NCBI GenBank assembly: GCA_013150955.1
Contig: JAADJD010000002.1
Coordinates: forward strand, 28,425 to 92,424
Length of the DNA stretch: 64,000 bases
DNA from: Calditrichota bacterium
Lineage (GTDB): Bacteria > Calditrichota > Calditrichia > RBG-13-44-9 > J042
Reading direction: 5' to 3'
Of the stretch, positions 54,422 through 63,399 are shown piece after piece. Numbering within the stretch: position 1 is the stretch's first letter; each line of letters starts with the position of its first letter. The notes beneath the pieces were generated by a model that was given only the letters and a program-made list of their open reading frames with translations, made no database searches and was not told the DNA's origin. The position numbers and the translations under genes were made by a program.

Positions 54422-57100
54422 ATGAAGCACGGAAGTGGTTCAATGAAAAAAAAGAAAACATCCCGATCCGGTGATACCACCCCCCTGATGGAGCAGTATT
54501 TATCCATCAAGGCAAAATATCAGGACATGATTCTACTCTACCGGATGGGGGACTTTTACGAAACATTTTATGAGGACGCCCGGATCATTTCGCGAGTGCT
54601 GGGCATTGCCCTGACCCGACGTTCCCATGGCAAAGTTGCCGATGTTCCCCTTGCCGGTTTTCCGTACCATGCGCTGGATGCCTACTTGCCCAAGTTGATT
54701 CATGCCGGATACAAGGTGGCCATCTGCGAACAGGTGGAAGATCCCAAACTGGCCAAAACGGTGGTAAAGCGCGAAGTGGTAGAAGTAATTACTCCCGGAA
54801 CCGCGTTGTCGGAAAAGCTTCTGGATCACAAGACCAGCAATTACCTGGCGGCAATTTATCCGGGAAAGGAAAAAATTGGCATCGGGTATGCGGACATCTC
54901 CACGGGAGAATTTTACATTACCGAAGTGATTGCCGACAATCTGGTCAGCTACCTGCAGGAGATCGATCCCCGGGAAATCCTGGTACCCGCAAGCTGGCAG
55001 GAACACCTGGAAAAGCTTTTGTCCGGTCGGGTTTCGGCCATCACCACTCGACTGGAAGACTGGGTGTTTAATCGCACCTTTGCTCACGACATTTTGACCG
55101 ATCATTTCCAGACCGCCAGTTTGAAGGGATTTGGGGCTGAGGATTTTCCCCTGGGTGTGGTTGCTGCTGGTGCCATTCTGCACTATGCCAAAGAGAATTA
55201 TCAGAATCAGCTGTCACATATTCACAAGCTGGCGGTGATTTCCGCAGATGAGTACATGATTCTGGATGAGACCACCCGCCGCAACCTGGAAATCACCATC
55301 CCCCTGAGTCCCGGCGGAAAAGAAGCCACCCTGTTGTCCATCCTGGATCAGACCCTGACTCCCATGGGGGGACGCCTGCTGAAACACTGGTTGACCCACC
55401 CGCTGATTCGTCTGGAGCGGATTCATCAGCGATTGAATCGGGTGGACGTGTTTTATCGGAACGACGAGTTGCGTACCGAAGTGCGGGCGGCCCTTCAGCA
55501 CATTGGGGATCTGGAGCGCCTACTGGCCCGAATCAGTACCGGGCGGGCCAATCCGCGGGATCTGATCGCCCTTAAAAATGCCCTGAAATACATTCAGCCC
55601 ATAAAAAACCTGTTGCAGCGCTCCGGTCAACCGGAATTGCAGGAATACGCTGATGGATTAACCTCTGTGGAGGAAGTCATCCAGCTCATCGAAACCGCCA
55701 TTGTGGAAAATCCCCCGGTAACCATCACCGAAGGGAACATCATTCGCGATGGCTACCACCCGGAACTGGATGAGCTGCGAAAGATCAGTCGCGAAGGCAA
55801 AAACTGGATCGTGGAACTGCAGGAAAAGGAACGCCAGCGCACCGGGATCCCTTCGTTAAAGATTGGCTACAACAAGGTTTTTGGCTATTATTTCGAAGTA
55901 ACGCGGGCCCATCTGGATAAGGTGCCGGATTATTTTCATCGAAAACAAACGCTGGTCAATGCGGAGCGATTTGTCACCCCGGATTTGAAGGCGTATGAGG
56001 AAAAGGTTCTGGGTGCCGAGGAGAAAATCGCTGCGCTGGAGCATCAATTGTTCCAGCAGATACGGGAGCAAATTGCCGCCCATGGTGAAGCCATTCAAAC
56101 CAATGCGCGACTGATTGCGGAACTGGATTGTTTGACCAATTTTGCCGAAGTTGCCCGTCAGAACCGGTACGTGAAGCCGGAGGTGAACGATTCCCTGGAG
56201 ATTTTCATCCGCGCAGGGCGGCATCCGGTGGTGGAAAAGCGTTTGCCCCCGGATCAGCCATTCATTGAAAACGACACCCACATCAGCAACCACGATGTGC
56301 AGATCATGATCATCACCGGCCCCAACATGGCCGGGAAATCAACCTATTTGCGGCAGGTGGGTTTAATTGTGCTGATGGCCCAGATTGGCAGTTTTGTTCC
56401 TGCGGAGGAAGCCCGCATTGGCTGGGTGGATCGCATCTTTACTCGCGTGGGGGCTTCGGACAATGTGGCCTTTGGCGAAAGCACATTCATGGTGGAAATG
56501 CTGGAAACGGCCAATATTTTGCACAATGCCACTCCCCGCAGTTTGATTCTGCTGGACGAAATCGGTCGCGGTACCAGCACCTTCGATGGCCTGTCCATTG
56601 CCTGGGCGGTTACCGAATACCTGCACAACAACAAACGCATTGCAGCCAAAACCCTGTTTGCCACTCACTATCACGAATTAACCGAACTGGCCATGCTGTA
56701 CCCCCGCATCAAAAATTTTAAAGTGACTGTTAAGGAATACGGAGACCATGTGGTCTTTTTACGCAAGATTGAACCGGGCGGGATGGACAATTCCTATGGA
56801 ATATACGTGGCCCAGATGGCCGGTTTACCCAGGGAAGTGGTGGAGCGGGCACGGGAGGTGCTGTACAACCTGGAGGCCAATGAGCTGACCCCCAGCAAAA
56901 ATCCCCGATTGGCCCGGCGGCGGAGCGGTACCCAGGTAGATCGCAATCAATTAACTATTTTTGATATGATGCCCGCGTCCCCGGTGGAAGAGGCGTTGAA
57001 AAAAGTGGACATCAACCAGATGACCCCCTTGGAAGCCCTTTTAAAGTTAAATGAGTTAAAAGAAATGGTCACGGCGGGTAAACCCAAAAAGGAATCATGA
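54422..57100 (+). CDS. mutS: DNA mismatch repair protein MutS
   Basis: An 892-residue MutS1-type protein. The mismatch-recognition domain I has the Phe-x-Glu motif in YRMGDFYETFYEDA near residue 40. Connector and lever domains follow. The ATPase domain has Walker A TGPNMAGKSTYLRQ near 632, RVGASDNVAFGESTFMVEM near 678, Walker B LILLDEIGRGTSTFDGL near 708 and FATHYHELTEL near 745. Its length is usual for the family. GAGG precedes ATG 54422; the internal ATG 54443 is a less likely start. It overlaps the next gene by 4 bases. Confidence 0.95.
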   Translation: MKHGSGSMKKKKTSRSGDTTPLMEQYLSIKAKYQDMILLYRMGDFYETFYEDARIISRVLGIALTRRSHGKVADVPLAGFPYHALDAYLPKLIHAGYKVAICEQVEDPKLAKTVVKREVVEVITPGTALSEKLLDHKTSNYLAAIYPGKEKIGIGYADISTGEFYITEVIADNLVSYLQEIDPREILVPASWQEHLEKLLSGRVSAITTRLEDWVFNRTFAHDILTDHFQTASLKGFGAEDFPLGVVAAGAILHYAKENYQNQLSHIHKLAVISADEYMILDETTRRNLEITIPLSPGGKEATLLSILDQTLTPMGGRLLKHWLTHPLIRLERIHQRLNRVDVFYRNDELRTEVRAALQHIGDLERLLARISTGRANPRDLIALKNALKYIQPIKNLLQRSGQPELQEYADGLTSVEEVIQLIETAIVENPPVTITEGNIIRDGYHPELDELRKISREGKNWIVELQEKERQRTGIPSLKIGYNKVFGYYFEVTRAHLDKVPDYFHRKQTLVNAERFVTPDLKAYEEKVLGAEEKIAALEHQLFQQIREQIAAHGEAIQTNARLIAELDCLTNFAEVARQNRYVKPEVNDSLEIFIRAGRHPVVEKRLPPDQPFIENDTHISNHDVQIMIITGPNMAGKSTYLRQVGLIVLMAQIGSFVPAEEARIGWVDRIFTRVGASDNVAFGESTFMVEMLETANILHNATPRSLILLDEIGRGTSTFDGLSIAWAVTEYLHNNKRIAAKTLFATHYHELTELAMLYPRIKNFKVTVKEYGDHVVFLRKIEPGGMDNSYGIYVAQMAGLPREVVERAREVLYNLEANELTPSKNPRLARRRSGTQVDRNQLTIFDMMPASPVEEALKKVDINQMTPLEALLKLNELKEMVTAGKPKKES

Positions 57101-59145
57101 GGCATGGGGGCAAAATTGCTCTTTTGCTCATCCTGTGGCTGATCCTTTGTGCGTCTCTGCGGGCGCTGACCTTCCCCAATGCGGCCTGTCATCGCGCATT
57201 TCAATATTTCGTTGACCGCAATCTGAATGCATTGCAACAGGTGGTGGATTCGCTGTTGCAACAGGAGCCGGAGGCGGTCTGGCCCAACCTGTTAAAGGTG
57301 CTGTATTTAACGGAGCAGGGGGGAACGGCCAATCGCGTTCAGGCCATGGAACTATTGCAGGCTTATGCACCGACCTACCGAAAAGATCCTTTCGCGTTTT
57401 TTGTCCGCGGCTATTTTTTGAAAAAAGGCCATGCCCCCGGTCTGAGCCGTCACTGGTTACAAAAGGCGCTGGAGCTGGATCCTTATTTTGTAGAGGCCCT
57501 GGTGGAACTGGGAGAAGCCTATCGCCAGGAGATGCTGGATTATCAGCATCGCTGGACGAACACCGATGTGGCGTTCTCCATGGAGCCGTATGCCGAAGAA
57601 GCGTTTGAGAAGGCCCGATACTACCTGCAGCGGGCGCTAAATTTGCGTCCCGATCATTTTCGAGCCCGGTATCTGCTGGGGTTGCTATATTATGATCACG
57701 GCAATCGCCGCAAAATGATGCGGTTATTTGAACAGGGGATTGCGCTGCATCCCGCGCGGCCGGAATGGTACCTGTGGCTGGGACTCGCGTTTCAGGAGCA
57801 GGGGGAATACGCCGAGGCCAGCCAGTATTTTGATCAGGCCCTGGCGCGGATGCCCGATTCCGTGCGCGCCCTGTTTACCGATGTTCAGGTGTTGCAGAAT
57901 GAATTTCTGGGTAACGACTACCTGGCTGACCTCAGGGACTGGACACAGCTGGATCCTCTGTACCTTTCCCGGGAAAATGAACGGTTAACCGAACATCTGG
58001 CCCGGCTGGCCTATGTGCAGCTAAAATTTTCGGTACCGGCACTGAACATTCCGGGATGGAAAACCGATCGCGGCCAGGTGTATTTGCATTTCGGAAAACC
58101 CCGGCAAATCATTCGGTTCGGGAAAACCTATTCCGATCTGGGAACCATTCTGCCCCCGGCTGAAATCTGGGTGTATCCCCAATTTTCCCTGATGTTCGAG
58201 GATGAATTCTGGAATGGGAACTATCGGTTTGCCGTGCCTACCAGTCCGTTGTCCAAATCACCGTTTCGCAGCCGTTCCATGATCAATTATGAATGGGTCG
58301 CCGACGAAGTATACCGCGAATTTCAGGAATTCTTCGATTTCCAGTTGCCCGGTGGCCGTTTCGATTTTGACTGGGAGTTTGCCTGCTTTCGGAACGGGGA
58401 AACCAACAAAACCGAGGTCATGTTCTTCCTGGACATCCCGCTGCGTCAGTTCCCGGTGCTGGATTCCCTGGAGCTGGAGACGGGACTGTTTGTCCGCCGG
58501 GATGAAACATCCATCGAGCAGAAATACTACGCGGTGGTGGAGCCGTTCCAGCAGCTGGAACATATTTTCCCATACCGGCAAAATTTGTATTTGACCGGAC
58601 GTTTTACCGGGGATCCCGGAACCTTCTTTTATTCCCTGGAAATTCGGGAACATTCAAACCAGATGGTCTCGGTACAGCGGGATTCGCTGACCATTGCTTC
58701 TTTCCCGGCAGATCAGCTGGCCATCTCTGACATTGTGCTGGCGCGTCAATTGACCCGCGAACCCCGGAATTTGCCTTCATTTCGCAATGGATTTTATCTG
58801 GAACCGGCAATTGACCATCGATTTTCTCAAAAAAATTTAATGTTTATTTATTTTGAAATTTATTTTTTACAGAAAGCTTCCGACAATAAAACCCTGTATC
58901 TGGTTGAAAATACACTAATTCCAAAAGAAAAAGGCGCCTGGTGGCAAAACTGGATGATGGGTAAACAATCAAGTATTAGTATTGTGAATGAATATCAGGG
59001 CAACAAAACTCACGATTTTGTGGTGCAGGCCCTGCGCCTGGATCATGTGGAACCGGGAGAGTACTGGGTGCAAATCCGGGTCACCGATCGCTATTCCGGT
59101 CAACAGGTGCAAAAACGTGTGGCACTAATTGTGGAGGCTAAATAA
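57097..59145 (+). CDS. GWxTD-domain protein with TPR repeats, exported
   Basis: A 682-residue protein with an N-terminal signal peptide (LLLILWLILCASLRALTFP). TPR repeats lie at about residues 85-265 (RHWLQKALELDPYFVEALVELGEAYR, YLWLGLAFQEQGEYAEASQYF). The GWxTD domain (named for its sequence) starts at GWKTDRGQVYLHFGKP near residue 319. The rest is a beta-rich C-terminal half that ends EYWVQIRVTDRYSG. Proteins with this domain are found in FCB-group and related bacteria and their function is unknown. It is coupled to mutS by an ATGA overlap, though no functional link is evident. Confidence 0.87.
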   Translation: MRHGGKIALLLILWLILCASLRALTFPNAACHRAFQYFVDRNLNALQQVVDSLLQQEPEAVWPNLLKVLYLTEQGGTANRVQAMELLQAYAPTYRKDPFAFFVRGYFLKKGHAPGLSRHWLQKALELDPYFVEALVELGEAYRQEMLDYQHRWTNTDVAFSMEPYAEEAFEKARYYLQRALNLRPDHFRARYLLGLLYYDHGNRRKMMRLFEQGIALHPARPEWYLWLGLAFQEQGEYAEASQYFDQALARMPDSVRALFTDVQVLQNEFLGNDYLADLRDWTQLDPLYLSRENERLTEHLARLAYVQLKFSVPALNIPGWKTDRGQVYLHFGKPRQIIRFGKTYSDLGTILPPAEIWVYPQFSLMFEDEFWNGNYRFAVPTSPLSKSPFRSRSMINYEWVADEVYREFQEFFDFQLPGGRFDFDWEFACFRNGETNKTEVMFFLDIPLRQFPVLDSLELETGLFVRRDETSIEQKYYAVVEPFQQLEHIFPYRQNLYLTGRFTGDPGTFFYSLEIREHSNQMVSVQRDSLTIASFPADQLAISDIVLARQLTREPRNLPSFRNGFYLEPAIDHRFSQKNLMFIYFEIYFLQKASDNKTLYLVENTLIPKEKGAWWQNWMMGKQSSISIVNEYQGNKTHDFVVQALRLDHVEPGEYWVQIRVTDRYSGQQVQKRVALIVEAK

Positions 59146-59185
59146 TAATAATTCATTGATTTATAAAAATTTATCAAATTTCTAC

Positions 59186-59214
59186 TTGCAAAGTTTTTAA
59201 AATGCCATTAAATT
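59186..59214 (+). promoter_or_regulatory. Predicted housekeeping promoter of the HU gene
   Basis: TTGCAA at 59186-59191 and TAAATT at 59209-59214 are separated by 17 bases in an AT-rich stretch. The leader would be about 37 bases before the ATG at 59258, which has GGAGG upstream. Confidence 0.6.
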
Positions 59215-59257
59215 TTCTAAAAATAATAAATTAAGTGAATTTAGTTGGAGGCACTCC

Positions 59258-59584
59258 ATGAGGACAGTGACGAAAAAGGAAGTTGCAAAACGCGTGGCTA
59301 AAATGCTTGGCCAGAAAATTTACATCACTGAAGAATTTGTGAATGCGGTATTCACCGCGTTACGAGAGATATTAAGCGAAGCCGATCCGGAAATTCGCAT
59401 CGAGATTCGAGATTTTGGCGTGTTTGAGGTCAAGCAGACCAAACCCAAACCCAAAGCACGGAATCCACGCACCGGGGAGATCATCTACGTACCCGCCCGC
59501 CGGAAAACCCATTTTAAACCCGGCAAGCTATTAAAAGATATTCTCAAACAACCCATTGAAACCGATGAAAAACCACACGATTAA
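59258..59584 (+). CDS. HU/IHF-family DNA-binding protein
   Basis: A 108-residue nucleoid-associated protein. The N-terminal helices (VTKKEVAKRVAKMLGQ, TEEFVNAVFTALREILS) form the dimer body. The beta-arm region IEIRDFGVFEVKQTKPKPKARNPRTGEII, including RNPRTG, and the C-terminal FKPGKLLKDIL are typical. It binds and bends DNA without strong sequence preference. The lysine-rich arm KPKPKARNP is slightly extended. It has its own promoter at 59186-59214. Confidence 0.94.
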   Translation: MRTVTKKEVAKRVAKMLGQKIYITEEFVNAVFTALREILSEADPEIRIEIRDFGVFEVKQTKPKPKARNPRTGEIIYVPARRKTHFKPGKLLKDILKQPIETDEKPHD

Positions 59585-59678
59585 AAAATAAATTCGTTTG
59601 ATTTAAGTCGTTGATTGATCATAAATTGTCACGCCTGATTGGGTGAATGAACCTTGAAGTCGATAAAGTCGAGCGTTT

Positions 59679-60110
59679 ATGTCCCGTTACCTGGGTATTG
59701 ATTTTGGCGAAAAGCGCATTGGCGTGGCCATCAGCGATCCTTCCCGAACGATTGCTCAGCCCTTAAAGACCATTACCTACACCCACATGGATGCCGCCAT
59801 ACACGAAATTGATGCGCTGGTTCAGGAATATGCCGTGGTGAAAATTGTTGTGGGCCTGCCGGTAACACTGAAGGGAACGGACTCTCGAAAAACCACAGAA
59901 GTGCGCGAGTTCATCCAGCAATTGCAACAGGTGGTGTCCGTACCGGTGGAAGCCTTCGACGAACGACTGACCACCCTGCAGGCCCATCGATCCCTCCACC
60001 AGATGGGTAAAAAGCCTTCTCGGGAAAGGAAACGGGTCGACCAGCTGGCGGCCGTCCATTTGCTGCAAAATTTTCTGGATCGGGAAATCAACCAGAGGAC
60101 GCGTTCATGA
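59679..60110 (+). CDS. ruvX: Putative pre-16S rRNA nuclease / Holliday-junction resolvase-like YqgF
   Basis: A 143-residue RNase H-fold protein. The catalytic Asp residues are in YLGIDFGEKRIGVAISDP (residue 8) and in the distal KRVDQLAAVHLLQ block near 120, with the acidic FDERLTTLQA between. Family members (YqgF/RuvX) process 16S rRNA 5' ends. The gene overlaps the next one by 4 bases. The start ATG 59679 matches the family; the ribosome-binding site is weak. Confidence 0.92.
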   Translation: MSRYLGIDFGEKRIGVAISDPSRTIAQPLKTITYTHMDAAIHEIDALVQEYAVVKIVVGLPVTLKGTDSRKTTEVREFIQQLQQVVSVPVEAFDERLTTLQAHRSLHQMGKKPSRERKRVDQLAAVHLLQNFLDREINQRTRS

Positions 60111-61147
60111 AAACAAGCGAAAAGACCACCCTGCGCGTGGGAATTGTTGGCTGTGGGGTCATTGCCCAGATCATGCATCTTCCCATTCTTTCGCGATTCG
60201 AAGACCTGGAGATTGCGGCACTGTGTGACGTCAATACCTCGAAAGCCACCATCATCGGGGAGCGGTACAACATCGACCGCATTTACGAGGACATTGAGGA
60301 TATGCTCAAGCAGGAGCCGCTGGATGTGGTGTTTATCCTTACCCCGACCAATTTGCATTTGCCCATGAGTCTGCTGGCCCTGAAACACGGCTGCCATGTA
60401 TTTATCGAAAAGCCAGCCACCCGCAATGCCAGCGAGGCGGAGACCATTGCCCGCCAGGCACGGGAAGCCGATCGGGTGGTCATGGTGGGCATGCAAAACC
60501 GCTTCCGCAGCGACGTGGAGGCAATCAAAACCTTTCTGGATACGCAGGAACTGGGGAAAATATTTTTCGCCAAGGCCGGCTGGTTGCAGGGGGAATCTAA
60601 AACCGAAAAACAACCCTGGCTGCTGAAGAAAAACATTGCCGGTGGGGGGGTGTTAATGGATCTGGGAATTCAGTTGATCGATCTGGTCTGGTGGATGAAC
60701 GGCCGACCCCAATTAAAATCCGTGAAGGCCAATCGATTTCAATTTAATGAGAAAATTGAAGTGGAAGATTACCTCTCAGCCTACCTCACGTTTGAGAACG
60801 ATTTAACCCTTTTCTGTGAATTTAGCTGGGATTATCCCATTCCCCGGGATCGTTTTTATGTGGATTTTTATGGCCAGAAAGGCTCATCCTGGTTAAGCCC
60901 CCTGCGCGTTCAGCGTTTCTGGCACGGTCAAATCCTCAACATCACCCCGGAAATGCGAACCCCACCGCGTTCCGTCTTTAAAAAAGCGTATGAAGCCGAG
61001 CTGGAACATTTCTATCAATATCTGAAAGGGCAGGTATCGGAGTTGCGTTCCCCCATTGATGATGCGGTGCAGGTGTTACGAATAACCGACGCCATCTACC
61101 AGTCCCTGGAGCAGAAAAAGGAAGTCCGGGTGAATGAGCAAAGCTGA
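60107..61147 (+). CDS. Gfo/Idh/MocA-family oxidoreductase
   Basis: A 346-residue NAD(P)-dependent oxidoreductase. The Rossmann motif is RVGIVGCGVIAQIMHLPIL near residue 10. The conserved EKP motif is in HVFIEKPATRN near 100, and a catalytic-type His may be in the central GGGVLMDLGIQLIDLVWWM block, where the usual GxxxDxGxH reads D-L-G-I-Q. Thus Gln replaces His there. The substrate, often a sugar or sugar-like compound, is unknown. The gene overlaps ruvX by 4 bases and lnt by 14 bases, so they form an operon. Confidence 0.86.
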   Translation: MKTSEKTTLRVGIVGCGVIAQIMHLPILSRFEDLEIAALCDVNTSKATIIGERYNIDRIYEDIEDMLKQEPLDVVFILTPTNLHLPMSLLALKHGCHVFIEKPATRNASEAETIARQAREADRVVMVGMQNRFRSDVEAIKTFLDTQELGKIFFAKAGWLQGESKTEKQPWLLKKNIAGGGVLMDLGIQLIDLVWWMNGRPQLKSVKANRFQFNEKIEVEDYLSAYLTFENDLTLFCEFSWDYPIPRDRFYVDFYGQKGSSWLSPLRVQRFWHGQILNITPEMRTPPRSVFKKAYEAELEHFYQYLKGQVSELRSPIDDAVQVLRITDAIYQSLEQKKEVRVNEQS

Positions 61148-62702
61148 TTGGAGAAGCGTTGTCCTTACGGCTGTTCTTCTGGCCCTGAGCTTTCCGCCGT
61201 TTCCTGGTGGATTTCTGGTACCCTTCACGCTGGCATTTTTCATGCACACCATCCTGCATCGCCCCGATTCGCGAACTTTTTTAATGGGATATTTAAAAGG
61301 GGTCATCTGGGGTGCCCTGACCCTGTTCTGGATTGGCAACAATACCATTCCCGGAGCGGTCATAACCATTTTGATCAACGCGCTGCATTACGGGTTTATC
61401 TGGTGGATCCTACGGCGCATTTACAATTATTTTCCCCGGCTGGCCTTGCTGGCTTTTCCCATCCTCTGGGTGGCCGTCGAACAATTGCGCCATTTTTCCG
61501 ACATCCGGTTTAACTGGCTAAACCTGGCCTACACCCAGACTTACTACCTGCCGCTCATCCAGTTTATTGAATGGACGGGGTATCTTGGCCTGTCCTTTTT
61601 GTTGATGGTGCTGTCGGTCTGGCTGTATCTGGTGATCTACCAGCAAAAACGGCATCCGGCTTTCGTCGCAATGGGACTTGTGTTGATTTTGCTTCCCTGG
61701 GGATACGGGCAGTGGCGATTGAATCAACTGGAATCGAAGACCTATCCCGCACTGAAGGTTGGGGTCGTCCAGCCCAATGTGGATCCCTACCGAAAGTGGG
61801 ACGCGGTGTTTCAGGACAGCGCCTTTGCCATGCTGCGGGAAATGACCCTGGAGATGCAGGAAGATCGGCCTCAGCTGGTCATCTGGCCAGAAACCGCCAC
61901 TCCGTTTTTTTTACGCTACGAAGAAGGGTATTTAAACCAGGTGTATGCCCTGGTGGATACGATGAACAGTTATTTAATCACCGGCACGCCAGATTACCGA
62001 TTCATCCCCAGTTCGCGGGCTTATCGCACCTACAATGCGGCGTTTTTCTTCGCACCCGGATTGCGCATTCTGGAGCATTATTACAAAATGGCACTGGTAC
62101 CCGCAGCAGAAAGCATGCCCTTTAAACAATATTTACCCTTTCTGCGCAAGATCGATGTGGGGGGTGGGGATTATTTTCCCGGCATGGAATTTAAGGTGTT
62201 CTGGATGCAGCCGAAAGTTCGCCAGGGGATGTACATTCAGCATCGCTTTCAGTTAACGGGGGATACCACCTCCGTCCCCACGCGGGTAGGGGTATCCGCG
62301 GTCATTTGTTACGAATCGATCTTTCCCCATCTGGTTCGCCAATTTGTGCAAAACGGTGCCCGGATGCTGACCATCATCACCAACGATGGCTGGTTTGGTA
62401 CCACCTCTGGCCCCTATCAACATGCGCAGTATGCCATCTTTCGGGCGGTGGAAAACCGGGTAAGCATTGCCCGCAGCGCCAACACGGGAATCTCGCGTTT
62501 GATTGAGCCCACGGGACGCGTACAAACCGAACTGGGTTTGAATCGAAAGGGCGTTTTGTTGGGGTATTTACCCATCCAGAACACCCCGACCTTTTACACC
62601 CGTTATGGCGACTGGTTTGGTTATTTGAATCTGGTGCTGGCCTTGCTTATCTTATCCGGTGGCCATGTGGCCCGGATGGTTGTGGAAAAACGACGGGGTT
62701 GA
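61134..62702 (+). CDS. lnt: Apolipoprotein N-acyltransferase
   Basis: A 522-residue inner-membrane enzyme that adds the third acyl chain to lipoproteins. Several N-terminal membrane segments (about residues 8-200) precede the nitrilase-fold domain. The catalytic Glu is in LVIWPETATP near 250, the Lys in YYKMALVPAAE near 316 and the Cys in AVICYESIFP near 391. TNDGWFGTTSGPYQH and ENRVSIARSANTG are typical blocks. ATG 61134 lies inside the preceding gene. It fits the neighbouring bamD lipoprotein gene as envelope biogenesis. Confidence 0.94.
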   Translation: MSKADWRSVVLTAVLLALSFPPFPGGFLVPFTLAFFMHTILHRPDSRTFLMGYLKGVIWGALTLFWIGNNTIPGAVITILINALHYGFIWWILRRIYNYFPRLALLAFPILWVAVEQLRHFSDIRFNWLNLAYTQTYYLPLIQFIEWTGYLGLSFLLMVLSVWLYLVIYQQKRHPAFVAMGLVLILLPWGYGQWRLNQLESKTYPALKVGVVQPNVDPYRKWDAVFQDSAFAMLREMTLEMQEDRPQLVIWPETATPFFLRYEEGYLNQVYALVDTMNSYLITGTPDYRFIPSSRAYRTYNAAFFFAPGLRILEHYYKMALVPAAESMPFKQYLPFLRKIDVGGGDYFPGMEFKVFWMQPKVRQGMYIQHRFQLTGDTTSVPTRVGVSAVICYESIFPHLVRQFVQNGARMLTIITNDGWFGTTSGPYQHAQYAIFRAVENRVSIARSANTGISRLIEPTGRVQTELGLNRKGVLLGYLPIQNTPTFYTRYGDWFGYLNLVLALLILSGGHVARMVVEKRRG

Positions 62703-62715
62703 GAAATCCAGATCC

Positions 62716-63399
62716 ATGGGAGCCTCTTTCTCAAATCGGTTTAAGCGCCTGTTCCTTTTGTTATGGGTGATGTGGGCAGGAAGCATTGGCAGTTTACCGG
62801 CGCATCCCGCAGTCTCATCGGTCAGGTCGCCCAATCCACCGGACAACGAAACCGCCATTGCCCGGTTGATTTCCCGGCCCATCCTGACCATTCTCCGGCA
62901 ACATGTGAGTCCATCCATTCCCCTGCTGGTTGAGGTAACGGATACTTCCAGTGAAGTGCTGCAACACTGGATCCGTCAGGTCATTGAAGATAGCAGCCTG
63001 AAAAATAATTTTATCGTTTATAAAAAGCCCGGCGAACACTTAAATTTATACTTTTCGTTACGTGTGACCCGTCCCGTTGTTCGGGTCACCTATCGGTTAA
63101 AAGGGCGAAAATGGGTGTTTTTTACTCGAAAGGTCGAACGAACGGTCAGGGTGGGGTTTCATGTGCAGTTAATTTCACCCGAACAGCAGATCGTGTACAG
63201 TCAACGGCTGGAGCAGCAATATCGCGATGAGATTCCGGGGAACGCGTTTAAAAATCTGGAGAACCCGTTGTTACCGTTTACATCAGGAACAAAAGAATCA
63301 TCGACCTTTATAAATAAAATTGTTGAACCGGTTTTGATTTCGGGAGCGACGATTACGGTGGTGTATTTATTTTACATACTAAGGAGCGGTAAAAAATGA
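62716..63399 (+). CDS. Exported protein of unknown function with C-terminal membrane segment
   Basis: A 227-residue protein. The N-terminus MGASFSNRFKRLFLLLWVMW looks like a signal peptide cleaved near SLPA (about residue 30). The middle contains no motif I can name. It has a basic, hydrophobic-alternating stretch (RPVVRVTYRLKGRKWVFFTRKVERTVRV) suggesting beta strands. A second hydrophobic segment is at the C-terminus (VLISGATITVVYLFYIL). The start is uncertain, with no clear ribosome-binding site; the frame extends to 62659. It lies between lnt and bamD, overlapping bamD by 4 bases, so an envelope role is plausible. Confidence 0.7.
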   Translation: MGASFSNRFKRLFLLLWVMWAGSIGSLPAHPAVSSVRSPNPPDNETAIARLISRPILTILRQHVSPSIPLLVEVTDTSSEVLQHWIRQVIEDSSLKNNFIVYKKPGEHLNLYFSLRVTRPVVRVTYRLKGRKWVFFTRKVERTVRVGFHVQLISPEQQIVYSQRLEQQYRDEIPGNAFKNLENPLLPFTSGTKESSTFINKIVEPVLISGATITVVYLFYILRSGKK

